A stretch of 47,297 nt of DNA from assembly GCA_005798285.1 (NCBI GenBank), contig SYKE01000063.1, positions 1 to 47,297 on the forward strand, read 5' to 3'. The notes below the pieces were generated by a model. The model worked only from the letters and a program-made list of their open reading frames with translations. It had not been told where the DNA came from and did no database searches. The position numbers were made by a program, and so were the translations under genes. This document shows positions 18,325 to 26,980 of this stretch, piece by piece; within the stretch, counting starts at the first letter, position 1, and each line of letters starts with the position of its first letter. The stretch is from Actinomycetota bacterium. Lineage in GTDB: Bacteria; Armatimonadota; SYMT01.

Positions 18325-19801
18325 GGTGCTTCTCCATGATCGCCGTGCTTCCGGCCCCGGTCGTCTTGCGGAACAGCGCGAGCTGTGAGGGGGCGCCCAC
18401 ATCCGGGTCGGACGGACCCAGCGGCCGGATCTCCACCGCATACGCGTAGCGGGCGGCGACCTCGCCGGCCCACGCGCCAAACTCGGCTCGGGTCCATTCG
18501 AACCGATGGTCCGGATGTCTCAACGAGTCGGCCCCCAGCGCGGGCCACTTCGCGTTGTATTCCCGGTTCGGCGTGGTGAGGAGCACCAGCCCCGGCTTCG
18601 CACAGCCGAACAGCACCCGCTCCAACGCTCGGAGCCGGGGCGGGTCGAGATGCTCGATCACCTCCACGACCGCGGCCGCGTCGAAACCCTCGATCCGAGC
18701 GTCCCGGTACGTCAGTGCGCCGTGGAGCAGCCGAATTCGCTGGCGCTGCGCCTCCGGAAGCTCATCCAGCTTGAGGCGCGAGTGGGCGATTTCCAGCGCC
18801 CGGATGGACGCGTCGAGCCCCACGATTTCCGTGAAGTGCCGGTCCTCCATCAGGCGCTTCAGGAGCCGCCCTTCCCCGCAGCCGAGGTCGACCATTCGCC
18901 GGCAGCCGGCCTCCTTCAGCAATTGGGCGACGGTCTTGAGCCGCGTGTCGTGCAGCCCGAGCGGCCGCTCGACAAAGTCTTCGCGGTCGTCCGTCCGACT
19001 GGAGCGGGAACCGTCTTCGGAGCCCTCTTCTTCGTCCTCTACAAGTCGCGCGAGCGCCATGCGAACGAGAGAAGGCCGCTGCTTGAGATAGCCCCGCGTG
19101 ATCCGGCTGCGCTCGGGATGCGACTCCAGCCAGCCCTCTCCATGGCGGAGCAGCTTCTCGACCTCGTCCTCGCCCACCCAGTAGTGCTTGTCGTGGTCCA
19201 GCACGGGCAGCAGCACATAAAGATGAGTGAGCAGTTGGGCCAGAGTCGTCTCCGCCTCCACGCTCACGCGAAAGTACGGGCTGGGACCCCACTCCTCGAA
19301 GTGAGAGTCCAACGGCAGCGGGGCAGCCTCCACCTCGTAGCCCAGCGGTTCGAAGAGGCGCCTCAGGAACTCCTCGCCGCCGCGGCATCGCACCACCGAA
19401 AGCTCCGCCCGCAGCGGGATCGCCTGCGCGGCAAGCTCCGGCCGCTCCTTGCACCGTCCGGAGATCGCGCTTCGGAGCACCTGTGACAGCGCCACACAGA
19501 GGAACGACGACGCCACGTACGGCCGATCATTCACATAGGGATAGAGGGCGCCCGCGTCCCGGACCGTCTGGCCGCGACGGGTGAGGTAGATGGGATCCAC
19601 CTCGACCAGCAGACTTGCGCGACAGAGATCGGCCCGCGCCTCCGGATAGAAGAAGTGCGCCTGGCCGAAGTTCAGCTCAAAACTCTGGATGCGATCCGGA
19701 TGCTTGGCCAGCAGGTAGCCCAGATCGGACGCGGGTTGATGAGTGGTGGTAATCGATAGAAGCACAATGCGCCTCCCTTTGCCTTCCGCGCCGGCCGACA
19801 C
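18314..19801 (-). CDS. hen1: 3'-terminal RNA ribose 2'-O-methyltransferase Hen1
   Basis: LSITTTHQPASDLGYLLAKHPDRIQSFELNFGQAHFFYPEA N-domain; methyltransferase VDLGCGEGRLLKRL, VVEVIEHLDPPRLRALERVLF, LTTPNREYNAKW; start may be an internal GTG. Confidence 0.94.
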   Translation of the reverse strand: MSAGAEGKGRRIVLLSITTTHQPASDLGYLLAKHPDRIQSFELNFGQAHFFYPEARADLCRASLLVEVDPIYLTRRGQTVRDAGALYPYVNDRPYVASSFLCVALSQVLRSAISGRCKERPELAAQAIPLRAELSVVRCRGGEEFLRRLFEPLGYEVEAAPLPLDSHFEEWGPSPYFRVSVEAETTLAQLLTHLYVLLPVLDHDKHYWVGEDEVEKLLRHGEGWLESHPERSRITRGYLKQRPSLVRMALARLVEDEEEGSEDGSRSSRTDDREDFVERPLGLHDTRLKTVAQLLKEAGCRRMVDLGCGEGRLLKRLMEDRHFTEIVGLDASIRALEIAHSRLKLDELPEAQRQRIRLLHGALTYRDARIEGFDAAAVVEVIEHLDPPRLRALERVLFGCAKPGLVLLTTPNREYNAKWPALGADSLRHPDHRFEWTRAEFGAWAGEVAARYAYAVEIRPLGPSDPDVGAPSQLALFRKTTGAGSTAIMEKHHED

Positions 19802-20087
19802 GAGCGCCGCGCCACCCTACCCGTCGGCCGGATGAGCGTCAAGCCACGAGGAAACGCGACCGCCGCCCCGGTTCGCGGGCAGACCTCTCCCGCTGAGCGC
19901 GGGCGAACCTTTGGTCTGCCGAGGGCCGCCGACGGGAGGACGGATCGCGATAGCCGGAAAACTCTGTCGGCTGACGCGGCTCGCTTGCTAGAGAACGAGC
20001 TGGAATTCGAGTGTCCGACCGACGCGCAGACCCCTGCTGCCGCCCCGCAAAACGCGGGAGCCGCTCCATGTCCGCCCCGCGTGTCGA

Positions 20088-20684
20088 TCAGCGGCGTCCT
20101 CGCGACGCGGAAAGGCGCTTGTTCACACCCTCGAGGTCGAAGAAGTCCGGGTCGAAGTTCGGGCCGACCAGTTCGCCATACTCTTCCTCAAAGTCGTCGT
20201 CGCCCAGCCGGGACAGCAGTTCCGTGTAGCCCCACAAACCGCCGATATCTTCCGGTGGACATGCCCCAACGCCTTTGACGCAGATGGGATAGCTCACTTC
20301 GGGATCGACCGGCAGGATCTTTTCCAGAAGGATTTTGTGCTGCCAGCGATCCCCGAAATCGTAGAAATATTCCATGCGGGAACTGGTTGTCCGAAGCGCC
20401 TCGGAGAGGCGAATGCTAGCCGAGTCGAGGGACTCGCCCACGAGGTCCAGTTCGGAGTACGGGTCATCCGGCCCAAACTCCAGGCGCGGTTGGTAGGTTA
20501 TGCGGCCCAACTTGAAGCAGTGCAGATGGCAGTCGGTCCACCCCATGCAGACCTGAAGAATCGGGTGGAGCTCACTCAACCGCAGGTCGGACGGCACGAG
20601 GATTCGGCGCCAGATGTGTGGGCGCAAACCGTACAAAGTGACTTTGAGCTGGTAGATGGAGGCGGGCTGCCGGGTCTCTCGCAT
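20088..20684 (-). CDS. Plasmid pRiA4b ORF-3-like family protein
   Basis: IYQLKVTLYGLRPHIWRRILVPSDLRLSELHPILQVCMGWTDCHLHCF..., EYFYDFGDRWQHKILLEKI, CPPEDIGGLWGYTELL. Confidence 0.9.
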   Translation of the reverse strand: MRETRQPASIYQLKVTLYGLRPHIWRRILVPSDLRLSELHPILQVCMGWTDCHLHCFKLGRITYQPRLEFGPDDPYSELDLVGESLDSASIRLSEALRTTSSRMEYFYDFGDRWQHKILLEKILPVDPEVSYPICVKGVGACPPEDIGGLWGYTELLSRLGDDDFEEEYGELVGPNFDPDFFDLEGVNKRLSASRGRR

Positions 20685-20783
20685 CGCGGGCTCTGATGTT
20701 CCGATGAGTCTCTGTCGACGTTGACTTCCCTTGAGGTTGACTTCCGTCGGAGCGGGCCGCAGGGGTTGTTCCGTCGACTCAGC

Positions 20784-20870
20784 AGTCGTTCGACACGCGC
20801 GGGAGAAGGGCGTGAAGGGCCGCATCTACAATGGGGGCCTCATAGTCGTTCGACACGCGCGGGAGAAGGG
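20784..20870. repeat. 27-bp direct repeat, two copies, 60-bp period
   Basis: AGTCGTTCGACACGCGCGGGAGAAGGG at 20784-20810 and 20844-20870. Confidence 0.9.
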
Positions 20871-20925
20871 TCCTCGTGGCCGGAGTCCCGACTCGCCCCA
20901 CGGCGCTCAGAATCGCTCTCGTGCT

Positions 20926-20961
20926 GTGGTGAAGGGACCATGACTCGGGTCCCTTCACCAC
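20926..20961. terminator. Perfect 14-bp inverted repeat hairpin (terminator-like)
   Basis: GTGGTGAAGGGACC - ATGACTCG - GGTCCCTTCACCAC followed by TGAGTTTTCTCTC on + strand. Confidence 0.6.
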
Positions 20962-20974
20962 TGAGTTTTCTCTC

Positions 20975-21790
20975 ACTAAGCCCAACGGCTTGACCCGAGG
21001 ATCCCGGCGGCGTGGATGCCGCAAGCAGTTCCCGTTAAGCGCGCCCGACCCCGTCAGCCGGGGCGACGCGCCGAGTCCTGGCGAATGGATCCCATCTTTG
21101 TGGGTGCGAGTGTCCGCCCTTCGCGACTTCAGTTGGGATGACGATCTCGGGGAGGTGCGCACGGGGGACATTTGCCCGAAGTGCTGGGCCCCGTGTCCCC
21201 CAGTCGGGCCGGGAGACGTCGTCATCCTTGGGCTTGACCCGAGGATCCAGCGGTGCAGGTGCCGCAAGCAGTTCTCGTGCAACGCGTCCGAGCGAGTCAG
21301 CCGGGGCGACGCGCCGAATCCTGGCGAATGGATCCCCGCTTTGTGGAGTGAGTGTCCGCCCATAGCAACTTCTGCGGGGATGACGGTGGTGGGCTGCGGT
21401 GGCTGAAGGTGGGGTTCGTGTTTGGGTGGTGTAGTTCGGGCTCGGAGGCGTGACGCGTCGCGGTGGAGCGAATGGATCCCCGCTTTGAGGAGCGGGATTA
21501 CGCCCATCGCGACTTCAGCGGGGACGACGGTGGTGGGGAGCCGCACGCGGGGACATTCGCCCGAAGCGCGGGACCCCGTGTCACCCGCCACCCCAGAAGA
21601 CATCGTCATCCTTGGGCTTGACCCGAGGATCCAGCGACGTAGATGCCGCAAGCAGTTCCCGTGAAGCGGACCCGACCCGATCAGCCAGGGCGACGCGCCA
21701 GGTCATAGCGAATGGGTCCCGGCTTTGTAGAGTAAGGCTCCGCCCAGTGCGACTTTCTGCGGGGATGACGGGGCGGCGGCGTTGGTTGGG
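20975..21790. repeat. Array of diverged interspersed repeat units (LGLDPRI-type)
   Basis: Recurrent CATCCTTGGGCTTGACCCGAGGATCCAGCG...GCCGCAAGCAGTTC...GCGACGCGCC...CGAATGGATCCC...GGGGATGACG at about 20980, 21220 and 21600; related copy at 46945. Confidence 0.8.
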
Positions 21791-21879
21791 ATGAATGCAA
21801 GGTGGAGTTCGTCGACACGAGGCCTGGAGCGATGCCCCAGGCTCGGATGAGGCTGGGGCGTTGGCCTACAGCGGCCTGT

Positions 21880-24630
21880 TCAGCGGCGAGGGATCCCCAT
21901 CGGTCGCGGATCGCCGGTGACGACGAACGGCGCCCAGTGGAACGGATGTGCGGTCTCCGACTGGCCGGCGAGGCCCGCCATCGCACGGCGCATCGCTTCG
22001 TCCTTCGGCAGTCCGGCCTTGAGTCCGCGGTGGAACACCGTCATCAACCGCCCGGTGCTGGCGTCGGCCACGGACCACTGGCTCGCCACCACGCTCCGCG
22101 CTCCGGCGATCTGCCAGCAGCGGACCAACCCGACCAGTCCCTCGGCCCGCTCTCGCTTCCCGCGTCCCGTGCCGCAGGCGGAGAGCACCACCACATCAGC
22201 GTTGATCTTCAGCGCCGGATCCAGGACCTCCGCGGCTTCGAGCACGCCGTCGGTCTCGGGCGTGACCGGATCCCCGGGAGCGGGCGCGGTGAGGATGACC
22301 CCCGAGAGGAGCGGATCGCCCGAGAAGTAGCGGCCGTGAGTGGCGAGGTGAACCACCTTCGCCCCGGCCAGGCGCTTGCGAACTTCCGTCTCGGTAGCAT
22401 CGATCCCGGAGACCGGTTTCCCCCCATACAACGCCGCGACGGACTGCGCTTCTGGGCCCGTTGCGGGGAGCGGACGCCAGTTGCCGTCGCCGAGATCGTT
22501 CCGCAGGATCTCCCGGGGCCCGCGCGAGGCGAGCAGGAGTCCGCCTGCCGGCGGGACCTGCAGCGGCTGCTTCCTGGCCTGCGCGACCTGGTTGGCGTCG
22601 AAGAGGCAGCCGCCGAGCGCCAGCGCCGCGCCGGTTCGGCTCGCCGCCGGAGGGACGGACATGGCGCGGGCGTGCAGGGAGAGGGACTGGGCGAAGAGAA
22701 GCGGCTTCGCCAGACCGAGGTACGGCTCCCCCTTCTCTCCGGTCGGCAAGACGAGGGCGGACCACGGGACATCCCAGAGCGGTCCGTCGGGGGAGAGGAT
22801 CACGCGCCGTGCGGCCCGGATCGCCGCCAGGGCGGGCGCCGGAAAGAGCGTGACGGCGAGAGTCCGGCTCTTCTTCCGCACGGTGGCGATCTCGGCGCCT
22901 GGATCGGTGACTTCCCGGGTCAACGCGTTCACCCGCTGCTGGAGCTCTTTCTCTCCCAGTTTCAGCGTGAAGGTCTTCACCGGCCAAGTCCCGGCCGGCG
23001 CAAGATAGAGGGTGCTCTCTTTCTCGCCAATGGAGTAGGCCAGATAGAGCTCTCCGGGCTGGAGGGAAGCCCGGGCCTGGTGGAACGGCATCGGATCCGC
23101 CAGGGCGCCGCGGGGAGACGTGCGCTTCACCTCCGCCCAGGCAGCTTCCGCGGCGACGCGAGCCTGGGTCAGGGTGGAGAGCGCGCCCTCCACGGCGGCC
23201 CTGTGTTTGGCGACTTCGTCCGTCGGGGCGGAGCGGGCCGCCTCCACACGGGCGAGGGCGCCGGCATGGCCGGCGCGGGCAATCCGCTCGCGGTTGAGGG
23301 CCTCCTGGTAGCGCTTCATCGCCTCTGGGGAGGCGGTCCGCTCCAGGGCACGCTCGGACAGCGCCTGCTGGAGCGCCTGAGCCCGGCCTTCTTCCAGAGT
23401 GCGCAGGGCGCCGCCGACATCGCCCATCTGAACCAGGACGCGTTCCAAATTGGATGCATAGTAGCCTGTGGCGCCTTGAAATGCACGCCGGGCTTCATCG
23501 CCCGTAATCTGCTGCGAGTGACTCTGCACCAGCCGCCAGGCCCGTTGAAGGTAGGCCCGTGCGGTGGTAAGATCGCCTTGCTTGTGCGCCAGGCCGCCCA
23601 GGTTGAAGAGGCTGGTGGCAACTTCGAGCGATCCCGGCGCCACCTCTTCCCTGATGCTGAGAGCCCGCAGATAGAGGGCACGGGCAGCGGAGAGTTCTCC
23701 GTGATCTACAGCCAGCTCGCCCAGGTTGTTGAGGCTGCTTGCGACGTCGAGGGAGCCGGGGGCCTTTTCTTCCTGGATCTTGAGAGCCCGTTGGTAGAAG
23801 TCCCGAGCCGCGGAAAGGTCGCCTTCATCCGAAGCGATGACCCCCAGGTTGTTTAACGTGGCAGCAGTAGCAAGAGAGTGGGGAGCCACTTGCTCTTGGA
23901 GACTGTAAGCGCGTCGGAAGTAGTCCCGAGATGCGGTGAGGTCCCCCAGACTCCAGGCCACGATGCCCAGGCTCCCCAGGCTCGTGGCGATGTCGCCGGG
24001 GCCGTGCTCCCCAGCTTCGCGAGTTTTGAGGGCGCGTTGGTAGAAGTGGTGAGCTGCGGCGAAGTCGCGCCGCTCGCATGCGACGTAGCCCAGATTCGTG
24101 AGGCAAGATGCGACGCCGATGGAACCTGGATCCTTTTCTTCCCGGATCCTCAGAGCCCGGTGGAGAAAGTCCCATGATTCATTGAAATCACGTTGATTCA
24201 GGGTCACGACGCCAAGTCTATAGAGGCCAAGCGCGACCTCAAGGGACTCAGGATTCATCTTGCTCTGGACGACTAGCGCGACTTGCCAGAGTAGCTTTGC
24301 AAAGCCGGGTTGGCCGGCCTCGTAAAACGCCTTGCCCAAATCATGAACTCTTGCTGCTGCTGGCAGCGCCTGCTCGCGGTTGTCGCCCGCGGCGGCGAGG
24401 GCGGCTTCGGCGGTCCGGACGGCTTCGGCGAACTTGCGCTCCTTCAGCAGGCGGTCGGCTTCGTCGAGGAGCTTCCGGATCTCGGGGTTGAGCTGCACCG
24501 GGACGGACTGAACCAGGACCTCGTTCGCCCCCGTCGATGTCACCGCGTCGGCTCCGGTCACGCCCACCAGGACCGTCTGCAGTCCCAACACGGCGGTCCC
24601 GAGATAGATCCAGCGGTACCGTCGACTCAT
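21880..24630 (-). CDS. Secreted TPR-CHAT domain protein (caspase-like)
   Basis: Signal peptide MSRRYRWIYLGTAVLGLQTVLVGVTGADA; repeated TPR units (AL.IREEKDPGS..VA..L.NLG); CHAT catalytic motifs AKVVHLATHG and ADVVVLSACGTGRG. Confidence 0.92.
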   Translation of the reverse strand: MSRRYRWIYLGTAVLGLQTVLVGVTGADAVTSTGANEVLVQSVPVQLNPEIRKLLDEADRLLKERKFAEAVRTAEAALAAAGDNREQALPAAARVHDLGKAFYEAGQPGFAKLLWQVALVVQSKMNPESLEVALGLYRLGVVTLNQRDFNESWDFLHRALRIREEKDPGSIGVASCLTNLGYVACERRDFAAAHHFYQRALKTREAGEHGPGDIATSLGSLGIVAWSLGDLTASRDYFRRAYSLQEQVAPHSLATAATLNNLGVIASDEGDLSAARDFYQRALKIQEEKAPGSLDVASSLNNLGELAVDHGELSAARALYLRALSIREEVAPGSLEVATSLFNLGGLAHKQGDLTTARAYLQRAWRLVQSHSQQITGDEARRAFQGATGYYASNLERVLVQMGDVGGALRTLEEGRAQALQQALSERALERTASPEAMKRYQEALNRERIARAGHAGALARVEAARSAPTDEVAKHRAAVEGALSTLTQARVAAEAAWAEVKRTSPRGALADPMPFHQARASLQPGELYLAYSIGEKESTLYLAPAGTWPVKTFTLKLGEKELQQRVNALTREVTDPGAEIATVRKKSRTLAVTLFPAPALAAIRAARRVILSPDGPLWDVPWSALVLPTGEKGEPYLGLAKPLLFAQSLSLHARAMSVPPAASRTGAALALGGCLFDANQVAQARKQPLQVPPAGGLLLASRGPREILRNDLGDGNWRPLPATGPEAQSVAALYGGKPVSGIDATETEVRKRLAGAKVVHLATHGRYFSGDPLLSGVILTAPAPGDPVTPETDGVLEAAEVLDPALKINADVVVLSACGTGRGKRERAEGLVGLVRCWQIAGARSVVASQWSVADASTGRLMTVFHRGLKAGLPKDEAMRRAMAGLAGQSETAHPFHWAPFVVTGDPRPMGIPRR

Positions 24631-24671
24631 CGTTTTCGATTCCTCTCCTTCCCAGCCTTCCCATCGGCGCC

Positions 24672-24800
24672 GGCGAGCCTCATCGGCCGAGGATCGCCGG
24701 TGACGAGGCACTGACCCTAGTAGAACGGGTGTGCCGTCTCCGGGTGGCCGGCGAGGCCCGCCATCGCACGGCGCATCGCTTCGTGTTTCGACACACCGGC
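24672..24800 (-). pseudogene. Remnant of a second CHAT protein C-terminus with nonsense codon
   Basis: GVSKHEAMRRAMAGLAGHPETAHPFY*GQCLVTGDPRPM aligns with GLPKDEAMRRAMAGLAGQSETAHPFHWAPFVVTGDPRPM of the adjacent gene; TAG at 24717-24719 replaces Trp. Confidence 0.8.
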
Positions 24801-25177
24801 TCCGAGGCCCTGCGATGCGGCCTTCCGGCCGGCGGATCCTTGCAGGGCCCTGAAACTTCGCGGATCCCGCATCCGCCGACGGGAACCCGGCGCGCGGGGT
24901 TTTCGTGGAGACATTGGCGAAGAGACCTTGAAACTCGGACTGAAACCCCCGCTTTTCTCACTCCTCGTGCGGAACTTGCGCCGCACTCTCGGGGTGCTTC
25001 CGGGAGCAGCCAGGCAGAATAGGGAACACCCCCGTGCCGGCGGCCCGGTATGCATGGCGCAGGGGGGTCGAAGCTGCGGCGGCCGGCGGTAAACCGGGCG
25101 GAGCGGGATCCCCACGCAGACTGAAGCGAAACCGGGCAGACCGCCCTGTGTCCAAGGAAACGCAACATCCGGTCACG

Positions 25178-26260
25178 ATGAAGTGGAAACAGGGATGTTT
25201 TGTGGGAGTTCTCGCGATGCGACCTCTTCTGGTTGGAGCCTGTGCGCTGCTGGCGGTCGCCGCACTGGCGCTTGTCGGCGCGCCCTCGCTTGCGGACGAC
25301 GGCCAGAAGGCGAAAGCCGCGGAACAGGCGCGCTCCGCAGCCTTACGCGGACTTGCCTTCACCGAGAAGGACGGCGCGACATGGCGCACGACGAAGAAGT
25401 GCGCCTCATGTCACCAGGGCGTCATGACGGCGTGGACGCTGGCGGAAGCCCAGCAGTTCGGCTATCCCGTCCAGACGAAGACGCTGACGGACTCGTTTGC
25501 ATGGTGTACGGAACGGTTCGCCGGCATCGACAAGCCCCGCGGCACGGATCTCAATTCCCGCACCGTCAGTGTGCCTGCCCTCCTGTTCGGCCTGATGGCG
25601 CTGACCAACCCGGGCCAGACGTCGCTGTCTCCCGAAGAGCTCGCCAGGCTCGGTACGCATCTGGTGAACACCCAGGAAGAGAACGGTTCCTGGACCTGGT
25701 CGGCTGTGCCCCCCGGCAACCGTCCGCCTCCCGTGTTCGAGTCGGACGAGGTCGCGACGCTCCTCGCCTACCTTTGTCTGGATGGGAGGCTGCTGTCCGA
25801 TCGTAAGGAGGGTTCGCCGGCTTCGGATATCCGAAAGCGGGCCGCGGCCTGGCTTGCGGCCCTCCCGCCGTCCGACACCACACAGGTGGCAGCCCTTCGC
25901 CTCTATGTGAGCGTTCGTGACGGCGCGCCGAAGAAACAACGGGAAGCCGCCCTTGCGGCCCTGCTGGCCCGTCAGAACCCCGACGGAGGCTGGAGTCAGA
26001 CTCGCGAGAGCTCAAGCGACGGCTACGCAACCGGTCAGGCGCTCTACTTCTTGCAGCTCTCGGGGGCCAAAGCAAGCCGCCCCGAGATCCAACGTGGGAT
26101 CGGGTTTCTCGTGAGTTCACAGCAGGAAGACGGCTCGTGGAAGGTCGTTCCACGTTCCCACCCCGGCGCGAAGCCGTTCACCCACCCCGAGCCGATTGTT
26201 TCGTTCGGAACCGCGTGGTCGACCATGGCGCTCATGCGGCTGGTCCCGCCGAGAGACTAG
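25178..26260 (+). CDS. Secreted prenyltransferase/squalene-cyclase-like alpha-toroid repeat protein with one CXXCH motif
   Basis: Signal peptide; KKCASCHQG; QW-like repeats NTQEENGSWTW, ARQNPDGGWSQT, SSQQEDGSWKVV. Confidence 0.8.
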   Translation: MKWKQGCFVGVLAMRPLLVGACALLAVAALALVGAPSLADDGQKAKAAEQARSAALRGLAFTEKDGATWRTTKKCASCHQGVMTAWTLAEAQQFGYPVQTKTLTDSFAWCTERFAGIDKPRGTDLNSRTVSVPALLFGLMALTNPGQTSLSPEELARLGTHLVNTQEENGSWTWSAVPPGNRPPPVFESDEVATLLAYLCLDGRLLSDRKEGSPASDIRKRAAAWLAALPPSDTTQVAALRLYVSVRDGAPKKQREAALAALLARQNPDGGWSQTRESSSDGYATGQALYFLQLSGAKASRPEIQRGIGFLVSSQQEDGSWKVVPRSHPGAKPFTHPEPIVSFGTAWSTMALMRLVPPRD

Positions 26261-26347
26261 AGCCTGGCGAGCGCTGTGAGCTGCGCTGCGATCAAATCCC
26301 GAATCCCCCTCGAGCGTTCGGGGCGCAGCCTGGAATCATCGAATTGA

Positions 26348-26497
26348 ATGAGCCGTTTTGACGAGAAACAGCTGAGGTACGCCGAGGCTCTCACTCGGGT
26401 ACGAGAGATGGATCCGACTGCAGCGACAGCACTCGAAATACAGTATGGCGTGCCCCCCGCGAAGAACCCGCGGAACGAGGGGGAAGACAAGCACTGA
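26348..26497 (+). CDS. Small hypothetical protein (49 aa)
   Basis: MSRFDEKQLRYAEALTRVREMDPTAATALEIQYGVPPAKNPRNEGEDKH; below track cutoff. Confidence 0.3.
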   Translation: MSRFDEKQLRYAEALTRVREMDPTAATALEIQYGVPPAKNPRNEGEDKH

Positions 26498-26595
26498 GGG
26501 CTCCTGCACATGAGGAACCCGGATGCGCAAAACCAGGACGACCAACGCAGAGGTGTGGTCACGGAGATTGAGGTCACGCGGCGCAAACCGCAGTG

Positions 26596-26800
26596 GATCG
26601 TCATTACCAGGCCCAGACCCGGCAATCCTGGGGTGTAAGAACCGCACGCAGTTCCGGCGAAGCGACGCAAACCGTTGGAGAGCGTCATTACGCCGATCCG
26701 GAGAAGCGACGCAAACCGGATGAGATCGTCATTGCCGGGCCCCGACCCGGCAATCCAGGGGTGGAGGAACCGCGCGCAGTTCCGGTCACGCGGAGTTTGG
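26596..26800. repeat. Interspersed palindromic repeat family (two copies)
   Basis: TCGTCATTACCAGGCCCAGACCCGGCAATCCTGGGGTGTAAGAACCGCACGCAGTTCCGG and TCGTCATTGCCGGGCCCCGACCCGGCAATCCAGGGGTGGAGGAACCGCGCGCAGTTCCGG; second copy has 9-bp ATTGCCGGG/CCCGGCAAT hairpin; GAAGCGACGCAAACCG also repeated. Confidence 0.75.
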
Positions 26801-26980
26801 TTCACACGCGTTGGCCCTCTGGAAGTGGCCGCGTCTCACCGAAACTGAGCGCGGCGCCCATCTCGGCGCTCCAGTGGCCCCCTTTTCCTTTCCGGAGATG
26901 CATTCGTACACCAAATGTGCGGCCGCAGAGTCTTATTGCTGGAATTGCCATTCGGGTGACCGAAACGGGAGGTGTCCGGG

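Noticed and set aside
20784-20870. Possible CRISPR array
   Set aside because: Only two repeat copies, no further spacers and no cas genes in the window.
20779-21651. 290-aa minus ORF (RWILGSSPRMT repeats)
   Set aside because: Translation of interspersed DNA repeats, not a protein-coding gene.
21802-23856. 684-aa plus-strand ORF
   Set aside because: Antisense to the CHAT-TPR gene; composition typical of reverse-complement codons.
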